DNA of 64,000 bases, from positions 17,271,421 to 17,335,420 of the forward strand of contig NC_035433.2 in the NCBI RefSeq assembly GCF_002127325.2, in the 5' to 3' direction. The notes beneath the pieces are model-generated. The model made no database searches. It was not told where the DNA came from and worked only from the letters and a program-made list of their open reading frames with translations. The position numbers were made by a program, and so were the translations under genes. The number at the start of each line of letters is the position of its first letter. Within the stretch, counting starts at the first letter, position 1. Shown here piece after piece: positions 11,421 to 25,100 of this stretch. The DNA is from Helianthus annuus. Taxonomy: Eukaryota > Streptophyta > Magnoliopsida > Asterales > Asteraceae.

Positions 11421-13439
11421 CCGGACAGTCAAATTCGATCTAACAATCAATTTGACGTAACGGTTCAGCTCAAAATTCATTGATACTAAGGTTGATCGTA
11501 TTTAGTTGAAAAACAGAGCAACGAGAAATCATGTTCAAAATGATGGATCACATACTTTGTAAAACAACCAAGATGTCATAAGCATCCACAAATTTCAAAC
11601 AACAAGTGATGTCATGCACAAATCACCCATAGTTTTCAGATCTGAAAACATGTTTGGTAACTATGGTATGACTATCTGCATTTAAAATTGATCTCAACTG
11701 TTGATATGAAATTTGTGATGATTTCATCATATTTTATACTAAAGTATGAACCTCAGATTAATGAAACCTATGTTCATATAAACAATAGTGTTTTGTTAAC
11801 ATAGAAAGAGGGAAATAAAAGTTTTGTCATGAAATCTTATGTGATAAAAAGCAGGTTGAGAATCCTCAAAATGACCAAATCAACCCTGTCAAAACACATT
11901 ATGAAAAACTGGGGTCTAAACAGTCCAAATCATACGTAATGTGAGAATTGGTAATAAAACATGTACAAATGTGACCAGATCTCTCAAAACATTGCTGAAA
12001 ATGTTTTTGGATTGAGGATTCTTCTTATGAATGGGAAGGGTAAAAAGGGAAGAAGAAAATGAACAAAACTCAAAAGTGTGCTTATCTCAAAACTTTTGAA
12101 GCCAAAAGAAAAAGTGTATAAGCATAAAACACTTATGAGGTCGAAGTTGGGTAAACAATGGTCATCATGCAACTGTGTGCATTCATCAAATACAGGAATT
12201 GTTCAGGTAACAATGGCATCTCCAGTGATTGACCTTAAAAGAAGAATTTACAATCAATTGACAAGAAAATGATCCTAAACAGTGGTCAAAATAACTTGAG
12301 AATGATATGATCAAGAGCTTATTTGGAAAGTTACCAGATCCTTTTGATGGTATTTTCAAAATTTTTACAAATTTTTTTTCTCAGAATAAAACCAGATATA
12401 TTATTTTTTATATAATATATTTTGTAGTTTTACTCATTTTTGATAGTAAAAAGTTCATCTCTGGTCAGGATGTAATTTCCTTATTTTTTGTGTGAAGTTA
12501 CTATTCCTAAAACTGATCAAAAGGAAATGGTACACATGTCAAGGTCATGTTAAGCTCAAGTTAGTTTATCACAGATCAAAAATTGGTTGCAAATTGATTT
12601 TGAACTACTGAGATACTCATGTTCTAGTTCAAATAATTAGACACAAAATGAGTAGCCTTAGTAGAAAAGTCTTCATCATCTGGGATGCTAAACCACTGTC
12701 AGGAATAATGAACATGTGGCAAAACCTTGAACAAAGATTTCTGAGATTACTGCCGGCAATTTAAACTTGATAATCTACATCTAAAATGTATTTTGTTAAG
12801 CATAGCATTTCTGGAGCTCAACAGATGTTGGACATGATATTGTGTTTACACAAGACAAAATCAATTCCTACATCTGAACAAGCAGATGCTAACATTATTT
12901 GTCAAAAGTTAAAACACTGCTGCACTAACAGTTGTTGTACTAATGGACTTCATTTTATTTTCTACCACTGTTTTCCCTTAACTGCTGCCGTGTTTTCGAA
13001 CATTTACTTTCTAAAGTCTGTCCACTGCTGAAAGTCAACCCCTGCTCTTTCATTTTTTTGATAAGCACGGTTGTACAAAATCAGTGTTCTATCCACTGAT
13101 ATGCTATAAACTGATGTTGTAAAAGCATCCACTGATGGTAAAAATCACCCACTGCTCTATTTATTACCATTGTAACCACTGATGTTTGTTTCATCAGTGG
13201 CTCCCAAAACAACTGTCCTCCATTATTTACTTTTCCATCAGGGGCTAGCACGTGGTCAGTTTTTAGTCGTCAGATCGTTATAACCGCTGCCACATCAGCA
13301 TTCACTTGTTCCCTAAAATAAAACCCTGATTAAACCCAAACAGGGGCTCACACTGTCGAATTGAATTCCAAAAATTCTCTTCTCAAATCAGTTTCCCACT
13401 CTTCTTCACAAAAACTTTCTTCGATCTTCTTCATCAAAA
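11421..13439 (+). other. Non-coding leader of element I where gag-pol would be expected
   Basis: About 2.0 kb without an open frame or recognisable Copia motif. I looked for a CCHC knuckle, DSG/DTG protease, the integrase zinc finger, the RT YVDD box and Copia RNase H, and found none. The last 450 bases are dense in CCACTGATG/CCACTGCTG words, including a perfect 9-bp hairpin at 13176-13200. This fits internal deletion of gag-pol or capture of unrelated sequence. Confidence 0.65.
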
Positions 13440-16400
13440 ATGACGAAATCAAAATCGAAGTCAAAATCAAAATCATCTTCTTCATCCGCTCCTAAAGACG
13501 CCACTCAAATGGCTACTAAACCGAACGAAATACCATACAAAGCTCCTCACAATTACTTGGGTATTCTCACATAACCCACATCCAACGACACCTTCGAATC
13601 CATCATCAACACCTTATCTGCATCAAAGTACAAAACTTTGATAACAGCAGACGCTCCCATCTACCTACAAACCCAAAGAGAGTTCTAGAACAATGCCACC
13701 CTTGAAAAACAAGGAGACACTGTCACAGCCATCAACTCCTCGATACAAGGTAAAAAGATCCAAATCACTCCACAATCCATTTCAGAAGTCTTCAAACTCG
13801 ATGATTTGAAAGGTAAAACCTCATTTTCTAAAGCCGAGTTGAAAAAGGATTTCATGAATAGGGGCTATGCAGAGCAACCAAAAAGGGATACCTTACAAAA
13901 AGGCTATTTCCCTTCTGCACCCAGATTTTTGTTTCATACTCTATTGATGTGTGTTTCTAATAAAACAACGTCATTTAATGAAATACCATCAAAAATTCAA
14001 TACCTGGGGTATGCAATTTTAAACAATGAAAATTTTAATTATTCCCAGGAAATATTTGATGATTTGGTGAAAAACGTTGATAGTAAAGCATTTCTGCTCT
14101 TTCCAAGATTTTTAAGCTACTATTTTGAACAAAAATTTGTAAAGGAAGATGCAGAATTGCCCAAACAAGGTGCTTCTTTTACAATAAACTGTTTAACACC
14201 TGAAACATTCTCTAGAATGTTGGCACCAATAAAAACAAAAGCAGAGGTGCCTGAGCATAATTTAGCAGATGAAACTGCTCCTCAGGTATCGGCTGCTGAG
14301 CCCACTGCTCCAGGTGATCAAAGCAGCACACCCACTGTTTTGAAACCCACACCTGCCACCACCAAAAAGACCAAAAAGAAAACATCCAGAAAGCCCCCCA
14401 AACCCAAAACAAAGGCACCTCTGGAAGATGAGATCCCAGAGCCACTGCCAGTGACAACACAAATGTCACCAATAACCACTGCTGCTACTTCCTCACAGCA
14501 GTTGGAAGAAAGATCTCCACCTTTGCCACAAACTCCTCCTGCATCCTCACAAAAGGATCAGGTTGTAAGCACAGGGACCCCACAATATGAAGCTCTGGAC
14601 CCACTCGGATCCATCTTCCACAGTCCTGATCCCAAGGACATGTCTCTTTCAACTCCTATACCCTCACCTCCTACATTACCACCATCCATAACACCCTTGT
14701 TGCATACAGTTGGTACTACTCAGACACAAACCAGTTCCTCTCAAACACCTATCACCGAGAGCATACTCCCACAAGTGATTGGGTCTGATGCTGATATCTC
14801 TGTTATCCAAGCAACAACTGAGGAGGTTACACTGCAGGAGTTACAAGTAACTCCTGTCAGTAGTTCAAGTGGAGCAGCTACTACAAATGTAGAACCCACT
14901 GGTTTACATTTGGACAGTGGTTACATTCATAAGACTCCCTTGAAGGAAATTTCTACAATAGCACCAATGAGAACCACCAGTGAGTTTGTTTTAACCACTG
15001 ACAACATTGAAAGGTTATCAAGTGCTGTAGAACGAAGTCCCCAGTACCAAGAACAAGGGGCACCAATGAATGATTTTTGGGATTCAGTTCCTTAGTCACA
15101 CATTGGTACAACCACTGCTGGTGGGGATTCAGATGATCCTATTAATTCGGGCGATGATTCAAAATATCAGTAATTGACGGGCAGGGTTGAAAACCTGGAA
15201 ACCTCAGTTGCAGAAATAAAGGATATGGTACAGCAGCTGTTAAAAGCTCAGAAAGCCCAATCCACTGCTCCTCCTGCTCAAGCACCTGCTCAACACGCAC
15301 CTGTTGCAAATGAGTTATGGAACATGTTCCAACCACTGCTGGAAAGACAAAAGCAGTTGGCAGATCAGCAGCATGCTTTACATGTTCAAAAGCTGACAAA
15401 TATGGTGGAATCAAGGTTCAAAGATACTTAGGCAGATATCAAGGCTATCAAGGCTCACATTCAAAGTGCCTCTGGAAAAATTCCCCCCACTATTCTCTTC
15501 ATGAATGAACCCTTCCCAGATAATGCCAAAAAGGGGGAGAAGATCATGTGTAAGAAAAAGGGAATTGATGATGGTATATACATTGAGCCAGAAAATAGCC
15601 AAACCAAAGCTGCAGTATCAACACACACCACATCACCACACACCACCACAACTACTGCTCCACCATCATCTGTGTCTACAAAACCAACATCACCATCAAA
15701 AACTATCACCCCATCATCACCACCTGCTAAAAAGCAGAAGACAGCAGGTGTTACAACATCTGCTGTAATGACAACAGCAGTTGAGACACCCGTTGTTTCA
15801 ACAGCTGTTAGTCAATCACTCATCCCCATTCAAACCCCTGCCATCACAACCCCTGCTTAAAAGCAGAAGACATCTGCTGATACATCAGTAGTTATAATGA
15901 CAACTGCGGTTGAAACACCAGTTGTTTCAACAGCTGTTAGTCAATCATCTACCACTGCTCTCACCATTTCCACGTCACAAGCAAAATCCATTTCATCCAC
16001 AAAGCTTTACAAAAGAAAAAGAGAAACAACTCAAGCCACTGATGAAAAATATGATCCTGTTGCTGCAAAATATCCACTGGAACTAGATGCTGTAAAAAAT
16101 GAGATGAAACAATTTTACATCGAGGATGATCCTTCAAAAAGAAGATTTCCTTCACTCGTAGGCTTCGTAGTTCCAGAAGACATGGATGAATATCTCGAAA
16201 TGAAAGCAAGGCAAGCAAAGATTCGAGCTAAACTCGAATGCAAAGATCAAGGTGATGAAGCCATTTCTGAGAAATTGGAATTCTTACTTACAAAAGTCAA
16301 GCTGATGAAAGATTATGCACAAGTTCTGAGCAAAGAAAAGACATATCAAAGAAAGGAGATGAGAAAAGAATTTATTGCATATATCATGAAAGAAAAATTC

Positions 16401-17370
16401 TATCCAGCTGAAGAAAACCAATTTGAAGAATGGCCAATAGTTGCTCTAAAGCATGAAGCAAACAGGATTGAAAGGATTAAAGGTGATCCAAGTAAGAAGA
16501 AGACAGCTCCAAATTGGAACAAATATAAAAAGCTAATTGCTGATCTTACTTCTGAATATAAAAAGAAGAAACAGGAGTTGGTGGATGCAAAAATGGATAC
16601 TGCCGAAGCCATATCAAAATGGTCAAAGCAGCAGACTGATGAAGCCTATGAAAGGCTGAAGAAAAGGAAGATAACTGTTTCAGGCACTTCAAAGAAGCAT
16701 GAACAAATAATGAAGCTTGAACAGTAGATTGAAAACCTCCAAAAACTATTCAAATCAGCAGATAATCCTATTCTTGTGTCAAACCAAGAAGAAGGAAAAA
16801 CAACTGTCTGAAGAAGAGGTAAAGAAAAGGGAAGCTGAGTACTTCAGTGAAACCATCATGAAAATGGGTCTAAAAGAAGAGAGCTCAACAAAGCTTCAGA
16901 ACCTTTTTAAGAAGGTATTAACCAAGCCTGCATCACCAAACACTTCAACAGACATGACAAACATTGAGAGGCAAGAGCTAATTGAAAAAGAGACTGCAGA
17001 AGACATAGCTGCAGCAAACAATATCATTGAATTGGCCTTCAAAAGAATGTCTGGAAGTCTGCAAGTGTTCTCAAGGCCAATATCTCCAAACTCATCTGGA
17101 AATAACTCTCTCCCAAGAAACCCGTCTGGATTAAAAGTACTAAAGTGGATGTCTGATCAAAAGACCCACGTACTGACCTTGTTCAGATCCAACGACGAAG
17201 TGAAGTACATATCAAGGAAAGAAGCACTAGGCCTTAGTGTTGAAGATTTGCAGGATCTCCTTGAACTTACACTGTGTAGGGATGAAGATGACACAAGTTC
17301 CAAGAATTCTGAAGAAGAATTTAAAAGGCAAGCTCAGGAACTACTGATGAGAAATAAAGGTCCAAAATAA
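13440..17370 (+). pseudogene. Broken long ORF of element I, env-like/additional 3' ORF of SIRE-type Copia (tentative)
   Basis: One reading frame runs from the ATG at 13440 (MTKSKSKSKSK) to 16727, interrupted by stops at 13572, 13686, 15093, 15171, 15429, 15858 and 16725. A single frameshift at about 16780-16809 leads into a last open part ending at 17370; total about 1310 codons. Layout: Lys/Ser-rich N-terminus; a globular region of about 260 residues (SKAELKKDF, FLFHTLLMC, KIQYLGYAI, FLLFPRFLSYYF); a Pro/Thr/Ser-rich middle with basic KKTKKKTSRK; then a Glu/Lys-rich, probably coiled-coil part (EFLLTKVKLMKDY, YKKKKQELVDAK). Pro-rich plus coiled coil is what is reported for SIRE env-like ORFs; I see no clear signal peptide or membrane segment. 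No envelope function is shown. It could also be an unrelated captured ORF. Confidence 0.6.
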
Positions 17371-17406
17371 TGAAGGGTTTTGGCATTATCTATTCCAGGG
17401 GGAGAT

Positions 17407-18211
17407 TGTTGGGATTGAACCCTACCAGAGGAACAGATAATGAAAGCCAAAACCGGATCAAAACAGTGGACTCATAATAAGCAGCTGTTTACACTTGGCT
17501 TTCCCCTTGATAGTGGTAATCTAACAGCTGATAGATCCTAAGTACTGCTCACTATAACAACTGATGAACCAAACACTGATGAAACTCTAAAGACTGCTGA
17601 AGACAAACACTGTTGCTCTATCTACTGCTGTTTCCTAAGTACTGCTGAAGACACAAGCACTGCCCATTCAAGGACTGATCACCTTTGAAGAAAGAACTGA
17701 TGCTCAACATCAGTGCTCAGGCTACAACAGTGGAACGTGAAGCAGTAGTTATCTCTTGTTTTATATTGTACTTATAATCAGTTGTTAACATCAGTAGTTT
17801 GTATAGAATAGTGTTTGTAGGTTGTTAGGTTGTTAGATGTCACTGTCATGGTGACGTCAGCTGAGATGCCTCAGTGGTTTGGTTTGCCTATAAATGGAGC
17901 AGTACCCTGTACTGTTACATTTGATTGACTGAGTGGATTCTTCTTCTCTGGTCCAATCCTTTCATCTTGTGCAACCAACCTTGGGGTATCAGGCTGAGGG
18001 GGGGCTTAGTTTTGTAAGCTTGCATTGTAATCTTTTGATTTGCTTTGTAACCTTTCGACTGATGAAAAGCAATTGTTTATCAAACTATTCAATTCTTTGG
18101 ATTGTGTTTACAAAGTTTGTATTCATTTCCGCTGCACTTTTCACTATTTCATATTTTCTGAATGTTCGATTTATACAAACAACACAATCATGAGAGCCTC
18201 CGATCCTAACA
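17407..18211 (+). repeat. 3' LTR of element I (805 bp)
   Basis: Direct repeat of 10603-11406 with scattered substitutions, ending CCTAACA before the CTTAC duplication. In this copy the hairpin found at 10890 in the 5' LTR has lost an outer pair (AAAGCACTG to AAAGAACTG). Confidence 0.92.
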
Positions 18212-18216
18212 CTTAC

Positions 18217-19776
18217 GACCCTAAACAAGCACTAAACTAATAGTGACGAGTTAAACATGTCAAAACATGATTAACCTACTTAGAAAACTGATTTGGTATC
18301 AAAACAAAGTGTTTTGATACCTAAAAGTAGTTCTGTGGCAAATGCGTGCTAAAACGCATTTTGACCGAAACTTTGACTCGTCACTACGCCTAGTTAACGT
18401 GGTAATCTGTAGGTATAATCGCTAAGGATTATAACCATCGTGATTACAATCACGTTACAAAGTTCAAACGAACTTTGCGTTGACCATTGATTGGTCAAAC
18501 TGAAAGTCAAACACTATTTGACTTTTTAAGCTAGAAAGCAATAAAAGAATGAAAGAAGGCTTACAAAAGGTCCTTGCTTGTACTTGATCTTATAATTCTC
18601 AGGTATGAAGTTATAAAACAACAACTTAGAGAATTTAGATCAAGTGTGAGTTGCAACAATGAAAATGGTAGGCTATTTATACCTGTAGTGAATTCATAAG
18701 ATCATCACAAGTGTTTGTGTAGCCTCCAAGAAAGGAATCATGGCCATACAAGTGTTAGGAACTGATTGGGAACCTTGGTGATCACTAAACTTGCTCAACA
18801 CACCAGAAAATTGCATAAACAGCCCCCAAAGATCAAACAGAATGCTGAAAACAAGTTTCTGGTTGCTGGGCACTTTACACGGCCCATGTAAGGATAGGGG
18901 AGGGGGCTACACGGCCCGCCTGGCCCTCCCAGATCAGCACAGTTTGATATATTTACAGTTCAGGTCCCTGCAGTTGGTTTAAGCTCATTTTAGGCACTTT
19001 TGACACCCATTAAGCCATTTTCAAGGCTCTACAAGGTCAATAAAGTTTAGAGGACTCAAAATATGCTCGGAAAACTCTCGGATGTTGGCTCGTTTGGTCG
19101 TACGGTCGCGTTGTTCGCTAAATTACGACGAAACTCAAACGGACGCGAAAACGAACCAAATTTAGCGACGAATGGTATTTTTGCATGCCAATCACTAAAA
19201 TAAAAAAAATTTAGTGTGTACAAATATTTTGGATGTTTAGATGTGGCCAGAACGTAAGATATGCGCGAAAATGCAAACTTACGCCGTTTTTTACACTTTT
19301 AGTCCCTGTAAGATCATATAAGCATGTTTTCGCACACCGAACCTATCAAAGCTTATTTCTAAGCCATGATTAGGTTATATATGGTATGTTTAACTTATGA
19401 TCATGTTCCGGACTGTATGTTGCCTTACAAAAAGGCAGACTTTTGCAAGTTGACGCAAATAGTCCCTGAGAGCGAATAAACTTGTTTTTGCCATACCAAA
19501 GCCTTCAAAACTTATTTCTAAGTTATGTAAAGGTTATTTAAGGTATATTAAGCTTATGTTGCTATTCCGGAGTGTTTGTCGCGTTAAACTGATTACGTTT
19601 ACGCACCAGTTCGCGTATAACTTCCCAGAAAGCGATATAGAATTCAAAATCGATCAAAAATCAACATGTGCATAAAATCAAACATAAATGACAAACATTG
19701 GGATCAAAACACACTCTTTTATTGATATTGTATTGTTCAAAGTTTGTACAATGCTATTACAAGCACAGATGTCACA
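18217..19776 (-). repeat. Shared middle LTR of A and B, right part
   Basis: Continuation of 8476-10602 after element I. In element terms it starts at 19776 (TGTGACATCTGTGC). It holds inverted repeats HP1 to HP6 (18251-18525) and the conserved TCGTACGG-bearing block near 19090. No coding region is supported. Confidence 0.9.
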
Positions 19777-19810
19777 GTCTCCCCTACTTCAGGAAATTTC
19801 ATCCCGAAAT

Positions 19811-20566
19811 TTATTTAGAGGAAACTCGTGAGAATATGTGTGGATATTTCGCTTTCATCTGATCTTCATGTTCCCAAGTAAACTCTGGGCCACGTTTAGA
19901 TTCCCAGCGAACTTTGACCAACCGAATTCGTTTGTTCTTCAACTGTTTGAATGTACGGTCCACTATCTCCACAGGTTTCTCGACAAAGTGCATTGTGTTA
20001 TCAACACGAATTTCGTCAAGTGGTATGTGGAGGTTCTCATCAGCTAAGCACTTTCTGAGATTGGACACGTAGAATGTTGGGTGAACATTTCCAAGTTCAG
20101 GAGGAAGCTCTAGTCTGTAGGCTACTTTTCCGATTCTCTCAACGATATTGAATGGTCCAACATAGCGTGGTGCAAGTTTTCCTTTCTTTCCAAATCTAAT
20201 CACACCTTTCCAAGGAGACACCTTGAGTAGGACGGGATCACCGACTTGAAATTCTAAGGGCTTGCGTCGTCGATCCGCATAACACTTTTGACGGCTTCTA
20301 GCTGTCTGAAGGTTATCACGAATCTTCTTGACCTTATCTGTAGCCTCTAGAATGAGTTCAGGTCCCGTAAGATGAGCTTCACCTATCTCATTCTAGCAGA
20401 CCGGTGAACGACATTTTCGACTGTATAAAGCTTCGAAAGGAGCCATGTTGATGCTAGAGTGATAACTATTGTTGTAGGAGAATTCGATCAATGGTAGATG
20501 CGAACCCCAACTACCACCAAAATCGATCACACAAGCTCTAAGCATATCCTCCAATGTCTGGATTGT
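19811..20566 (-). pseudogene. Element B integrase C-terminus and chromodomain-like tail
   Basis: The 136-codon open part (20221-19811) matches A nearly residue for residue: [55 protein letters not shown]. Upstream, residues after the shared TGA at about 20567 ([18 protein letters not shown]) continue in frame. A further stop near 20395 replaces the Trp codon before NEIGEAH. Confidence 0.82.
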
Positions 20567-22168
20567 TCACTCAGATTGACCATTTGTCTGCGGATGGTAC
20601 GCTGAGCTCAAATGAAGTTGGGTACCCATGGCAGATTGCATGGTTCTCCAAAAACGAGACGAGAATCGAGCATCTCTGTCAGATATAATATTCAAAGGAA
20701 CACCATGTCGAGATACAATCTCATCAACATATATCTTGGCTAGCTTGTCAGCAGATAGATCCTCACGGATCGGTAAGAAATGTGTGGACTTTGTAAGACG
20801 ATCAACAACAACCCAAATGGCGTCATGACCTCTTTTAGTGCGCGGTAACTTGGTAATGAGATCCATAGAAATGTTTTCCCATTTCCAAACCAGAATTTCT
20901 GGTTGCTCCAATAATCCAGAGGGATGCTGGTGTTCTGCCTTAACCTTAAGACAAGTAAGGCATTTGGAAACATATAAGGCAATATCTTTCTTCATACCCG
21001 GCCACCAATACTGGGTTCGAAGATCCTTATACATTTTGTCTGCACTAAGATGAATAGAACAGCGAGACTTATGAGCTTCATCCATTAGCAAGGTGCGAAG
21101 ATTGTCTATACTTGGGACCCACAAACGGCCCATGAAGTAAAATATCCCAAAGTCTCTCAGTTCAAGCTCAGGCTTAGTATGACACGGTAACTCTTTACCC
21201 GTCAAGTCTTGTGTAACACAAGTATGTTGAGCCTGAATTATGCGGGTTTGAATGTCAGATCGAACTTGAACACAGTGAAGCTTGACACGTTCCTTACGAC
21301 TCAATGCGTCAGCCACGACATTCGCCTTACTAGGATGGTAGCGAATTTTGCAATCGTAATCGTTTAGGAGTTCAACCCTACGTCGTTGCCTCATGTTTAG
21401 TTCTTTCTGATTGTTGATATGCTGGAGACTCTTGTGGTCAATAAACACTACGCACTTTGTACCGTACAGGTAGTGTCTCCAGATTTTGAGAGCAAAGACT
21501 ACTTCACCTAAATCAAGATCAGGAGTGGTGTAGTTTTTCTCGTGTACTTTCAGCTGTCTTGATGCATAGGCTATAACTTTCGTTCTTTGCATAAGAACGC
21601 AGCCAAGGCCTAAGTTGGATGCATCACAGTACACAACAAAATCGTCATTACCCTCGCGCAAAAATAAAATAGGTGCATCACAGAGTTTCTGTTTCAAGGT
21701 CTGGAAAGCTTCTTCCTGTTTGGATCCCCACTCAAAAGGTTTGTTCTTCTGAGTTAAAGCAGTAAGAGGAACCGCAATCTTGGAGAAGTTTTCAATGAAC
21801 CGGCGGTAATAACCCGCTAGACCAAGAAATGAACGAACCTCGGTAGGAGTAGTAGGTGTATCCCAATCCTTAATCGCACTGATTTTGGCGGGATCTACAT
21901 GTATACCTTGTTCGTTGACGATGTGCCCCAAAAATTGAACTTCCTTAAGCCAGAACTCGCACTTGGAGAATTTGGCGAAAAGCTGTTCTTTCTTTAGGAG
22001 CTCCATTGTAAGACGAAGATGTTGCTCATGATCAGCTCGAGTCTTAGAACAAATCAGAATATCATCAATGAAAACAACGATGAACTTGTCCAAATAAGGC
22101 TTACAAACCCTATTAATCAAGTCCATGAAGACAACAGGAGCATTTGTTAAACCGAAGGGCATAACAGT
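20567..22168 (-). pseudogene. Element B RT (C-terminal part), RNase H and integrase
   Basis: Open over more than 530 codons from [12 protein letters not shown] (22162) to the TGA after QTNGQSE (20567). It contains the RT box FIDD (22072-22061), [20 protein letters not shown], RNase [14 protein letters not shown], the integrase zinc finger ([13 protein letters not shown], then [11 protein letters not shown]) and the D,D35E core ([21 protein letters not shown]). TDG is changed to TNG before the catalytic Glu. The 5' side is cut by C1 and the 3' side ends at a stop shared with A. Confidence 0.87.
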
Positions 22169-25100
22169 TGTCACACCCCGACCACGTAAAACAACAAAAC
22201 GTGGCGGAAACGTCAGTGAGTGTTGTAACAGAATCATTGTTTCACAACCATGGATTAAACAAATTTCGTTTTATTGAATTAAATGTATGACAATGTCTTA
22301 ACAACAAAGAAAATATAACATAGTTAACTAGTCTTGCATCTTTTAATGACACTAAGGCACTCGTCCAATCCTATGTGAGCATGCATCAATATCATCATCA
22401 AATATCATTAACTATTGTACCTGAAACACATGTGAAAATACGTCAGCATAAAAATGCCGGCGAGTAATTGAATTAGGATTCATGACTTATAAGTTGAGAA
22501 AAAGTTGTTTAACAAAAGTCAGTCATGATCCTTGTAAAATGTTTTGTTTTATAAATCATTTGAAAAGCGATTATAAATATGTATAGTAAAAAAAAGATGA
22601 TGTAAGGTTAAATGAATAACCAAGTAAAATGAATTTGTATAAAACAAACTGTTTTGTAAAACAATGTCTTGTGAAAATATGTTATTTGTATAAAATGTAT
22701 AAGTCCAAATTGAATGATTTAAATAACGCTACGACATGTAATATAATACAAGCACCTATATATAGGAAGTACCAGCGGCGTATCCACCATGCTTGTATCA
22801 CATTACACACGTCTCATTACTTAAATCACTTACCCAAACAAACCACCAAGGTAAATTGCCCATGTCTAAACCAATTGTCAAATGTCATTGTGAAAACCAT
22901 GTCAAAATGTTTATGTCAAAATGTAGTCCATGAAATGTGTATATCAATATCAAAATGTCTATGTCAAATGTCAATCAAGTAATGTGTAAACATAATGTCA
23001 TGTATGGCAAGTGAAATATGTATCAACTAAACCATAGGTAAAAATGCACAAACAATGTACTAAGTATGCGACAAATGGACATACATAGCATGTGATGTAA
23101 AATGTACTAAGTATGATGAACATACATAGCATGAAATGTCATGTAAAACGATGTACTAAGTATGCACACAATGGGCATACATAGCAAAAACATAATGAAA
23201 TCATGTACCAATAGTGTACTAGTGAACATAGCAAGTATATGATATGAAAACATGAAAACACGAAAGTAACAAGTAGGAACATGTGTTTCACCCCAAAATG
23301 TTTGAAAAACAGTAAAAGAGGGGACTATGTACTCACTTGAAGGGGCTTAGAAGTCTTGAACAACAACCAAGCAAAGCTAGATGGATCACGGAAATCAAAC
23401 GACACCCTATATAGATAACTACATAAATAACAGGACCTAAATCGGGGGATTTGATAGTATGAGGTTTCGTAAACCAAATGAGTATTGGAACTCTTATGAT
23501 ATGGTTAAACAAAACCCACATACTAAAATGAAACCTAACCTAAGTGCTTACGACCCATTACGACCCGTTTAGGTAGCTTACGCCACTTAAACGCGTCGTT
23601 CGCGTGAAACGCGTTTGGACCGCCTAACTAGTCCTATGACAAGTAGAATATGCCTTAACATGTCTAATATAGTTGCCTAATCAGTTTAGATGTCAAAATT
23701 TAGGTTACATATGCTTAAAATGAATTTATGCGTAAAAAGGGTATTTTGGTAATTTACCTAAGGCATATAAACTACCTATCATACAACTAACTAAACGACG
23801 TGACCATAAGGTATAACCTCGGAAGGTTATTCCCTATACAACTATGGTCACCTAATGTGTTTGATCGAATCCTAAAGATTGACCAATTGGGTCGGGTTCG
23901 AAAGCATAAGCGATTGTTTAGATCGCTTACGCTTACAACCCTAGACAAGCACAAAACTAAAAGCGACGAGCTAAACATGCTAGAACATGTTTAGTAAAGT
24001 TAGAAAACAGGTTTGGTATTAAAACAAACGGTTTTAATACCCTAGAGTAGTTTGGTTACAAATGACGCGAGAAAACGCATTTCGGCCGAAACTACGACTC
24101 GTCACTAAGCCTAGATAACGTGGTAATCAGTAGGTATAGTCACTAGGGACTATAACCATCGTGATTACGCTCACGTTATGGAGTTCAACCGAACTTCGCG
24201 TTGACCATAAACTGGTCAATGAAGGAAGTCAAACAAAGTTTGACTTCAACGCTAAAACGAACAAAAGAACGAAAGAATACTTACAACGGGTCCAAGCCTT
24301 GAACATTTAAACCCAAAATTTCTCAGGTATGAAGTTCCACAAGGGGATCTTCAACTTAGAGAAGAAGTTGAGAGCAAATGTGTGAAGAAGAAGTGAAGAG
24401 GAGGTGGGTAATTATAGGAAAACCAAGACCGTTAGGATTGTTCCTCGATAAACGAGCATTAATCTGGACCATCCAAGTGGGCACAAGGTTTTGGAAAACT
24501 AGGGGTGCCTTAAAACCATCAAATGGTATTGAAAATGTTACAAAATAGCCTCTAAACTTCAAGTTAAGTGCTGAAAATGGACCTGCAAGTGCAAAAATGG
24601 AGTTTCTGCCCAGATCAGTTGCTCGCGTAGTGCCACAAGGTAGGCAGGAGTTGCTTGCGCAGCGCTAGCAAGTGCCAGCTTCAGAAAAGTTTCAAAATGA
24701 CAATTTTGGTCCCTGCACGTGTTTAAGGCCTTTTTTGATGCGTTTAAACCCCGTTAACCTCATTTCAAGGCTCTAAAATGAAGTTAAAGTACAGGGAACT
24801 CAAAACATGCTCAAAAACATCTCGGATGTCGGTTCGTTTGGTCGTACGGTTGCGTTGTTTGGTTAATTACGACGGAAGTCGTAACGGACACAAAAACGAT
24901 CCAAATTAAGCGACGAATAGAATTTTATCATGCCAATCACTAAAACATGATATTTTAATGATTACATAAATTTTTGGTTGTCCGGAAGTATTCAGAACGT
25001 AAGTTATGCGCGAAAATACAAACTTATGCACTTTTTGACGCTTTTAGTCCCTGAATGAGCATAAAGTTTATTTTAGCACATCGAACACCTCAAAGCCTAT

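Larger units (their letters stand above)
10603..18211 (+). mobile_element. Element I: complete non-autonomous Copia-like (SIRE-related?) LTR retrotransposon
   Basis: Two LTRs (10603-11406 and 17407-18211, TGTTGGGATTG...CCTAACA) bound a 6.0-kb internal region. CTTAC at 10598-10602 and 18212-18216 is the target duplication, and joining the flanks restores the LTR sequence seen uninterrupted at 30391. A primer site follows the left LTR and a purine tract (CCAGGGGGAGAT) precedes the right one. I find no gag, protease, integrase, RT or RNase H motif. The only coding signal is a long broken frame resembling the extra 3' ORF of SIRE/Maximus Copia elements. Mobilisation would need proteins from another element. 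At least a dozen single-base differences separate the LTRs, so insertion was not very recent. Confidence 0.88.

Noticed and set aside
11421..13439. Possible gag or pol remnants in element I
   Set aside because: Short open frames here show no CCHC, protease, integrase or RT motif in any frame that I could read.
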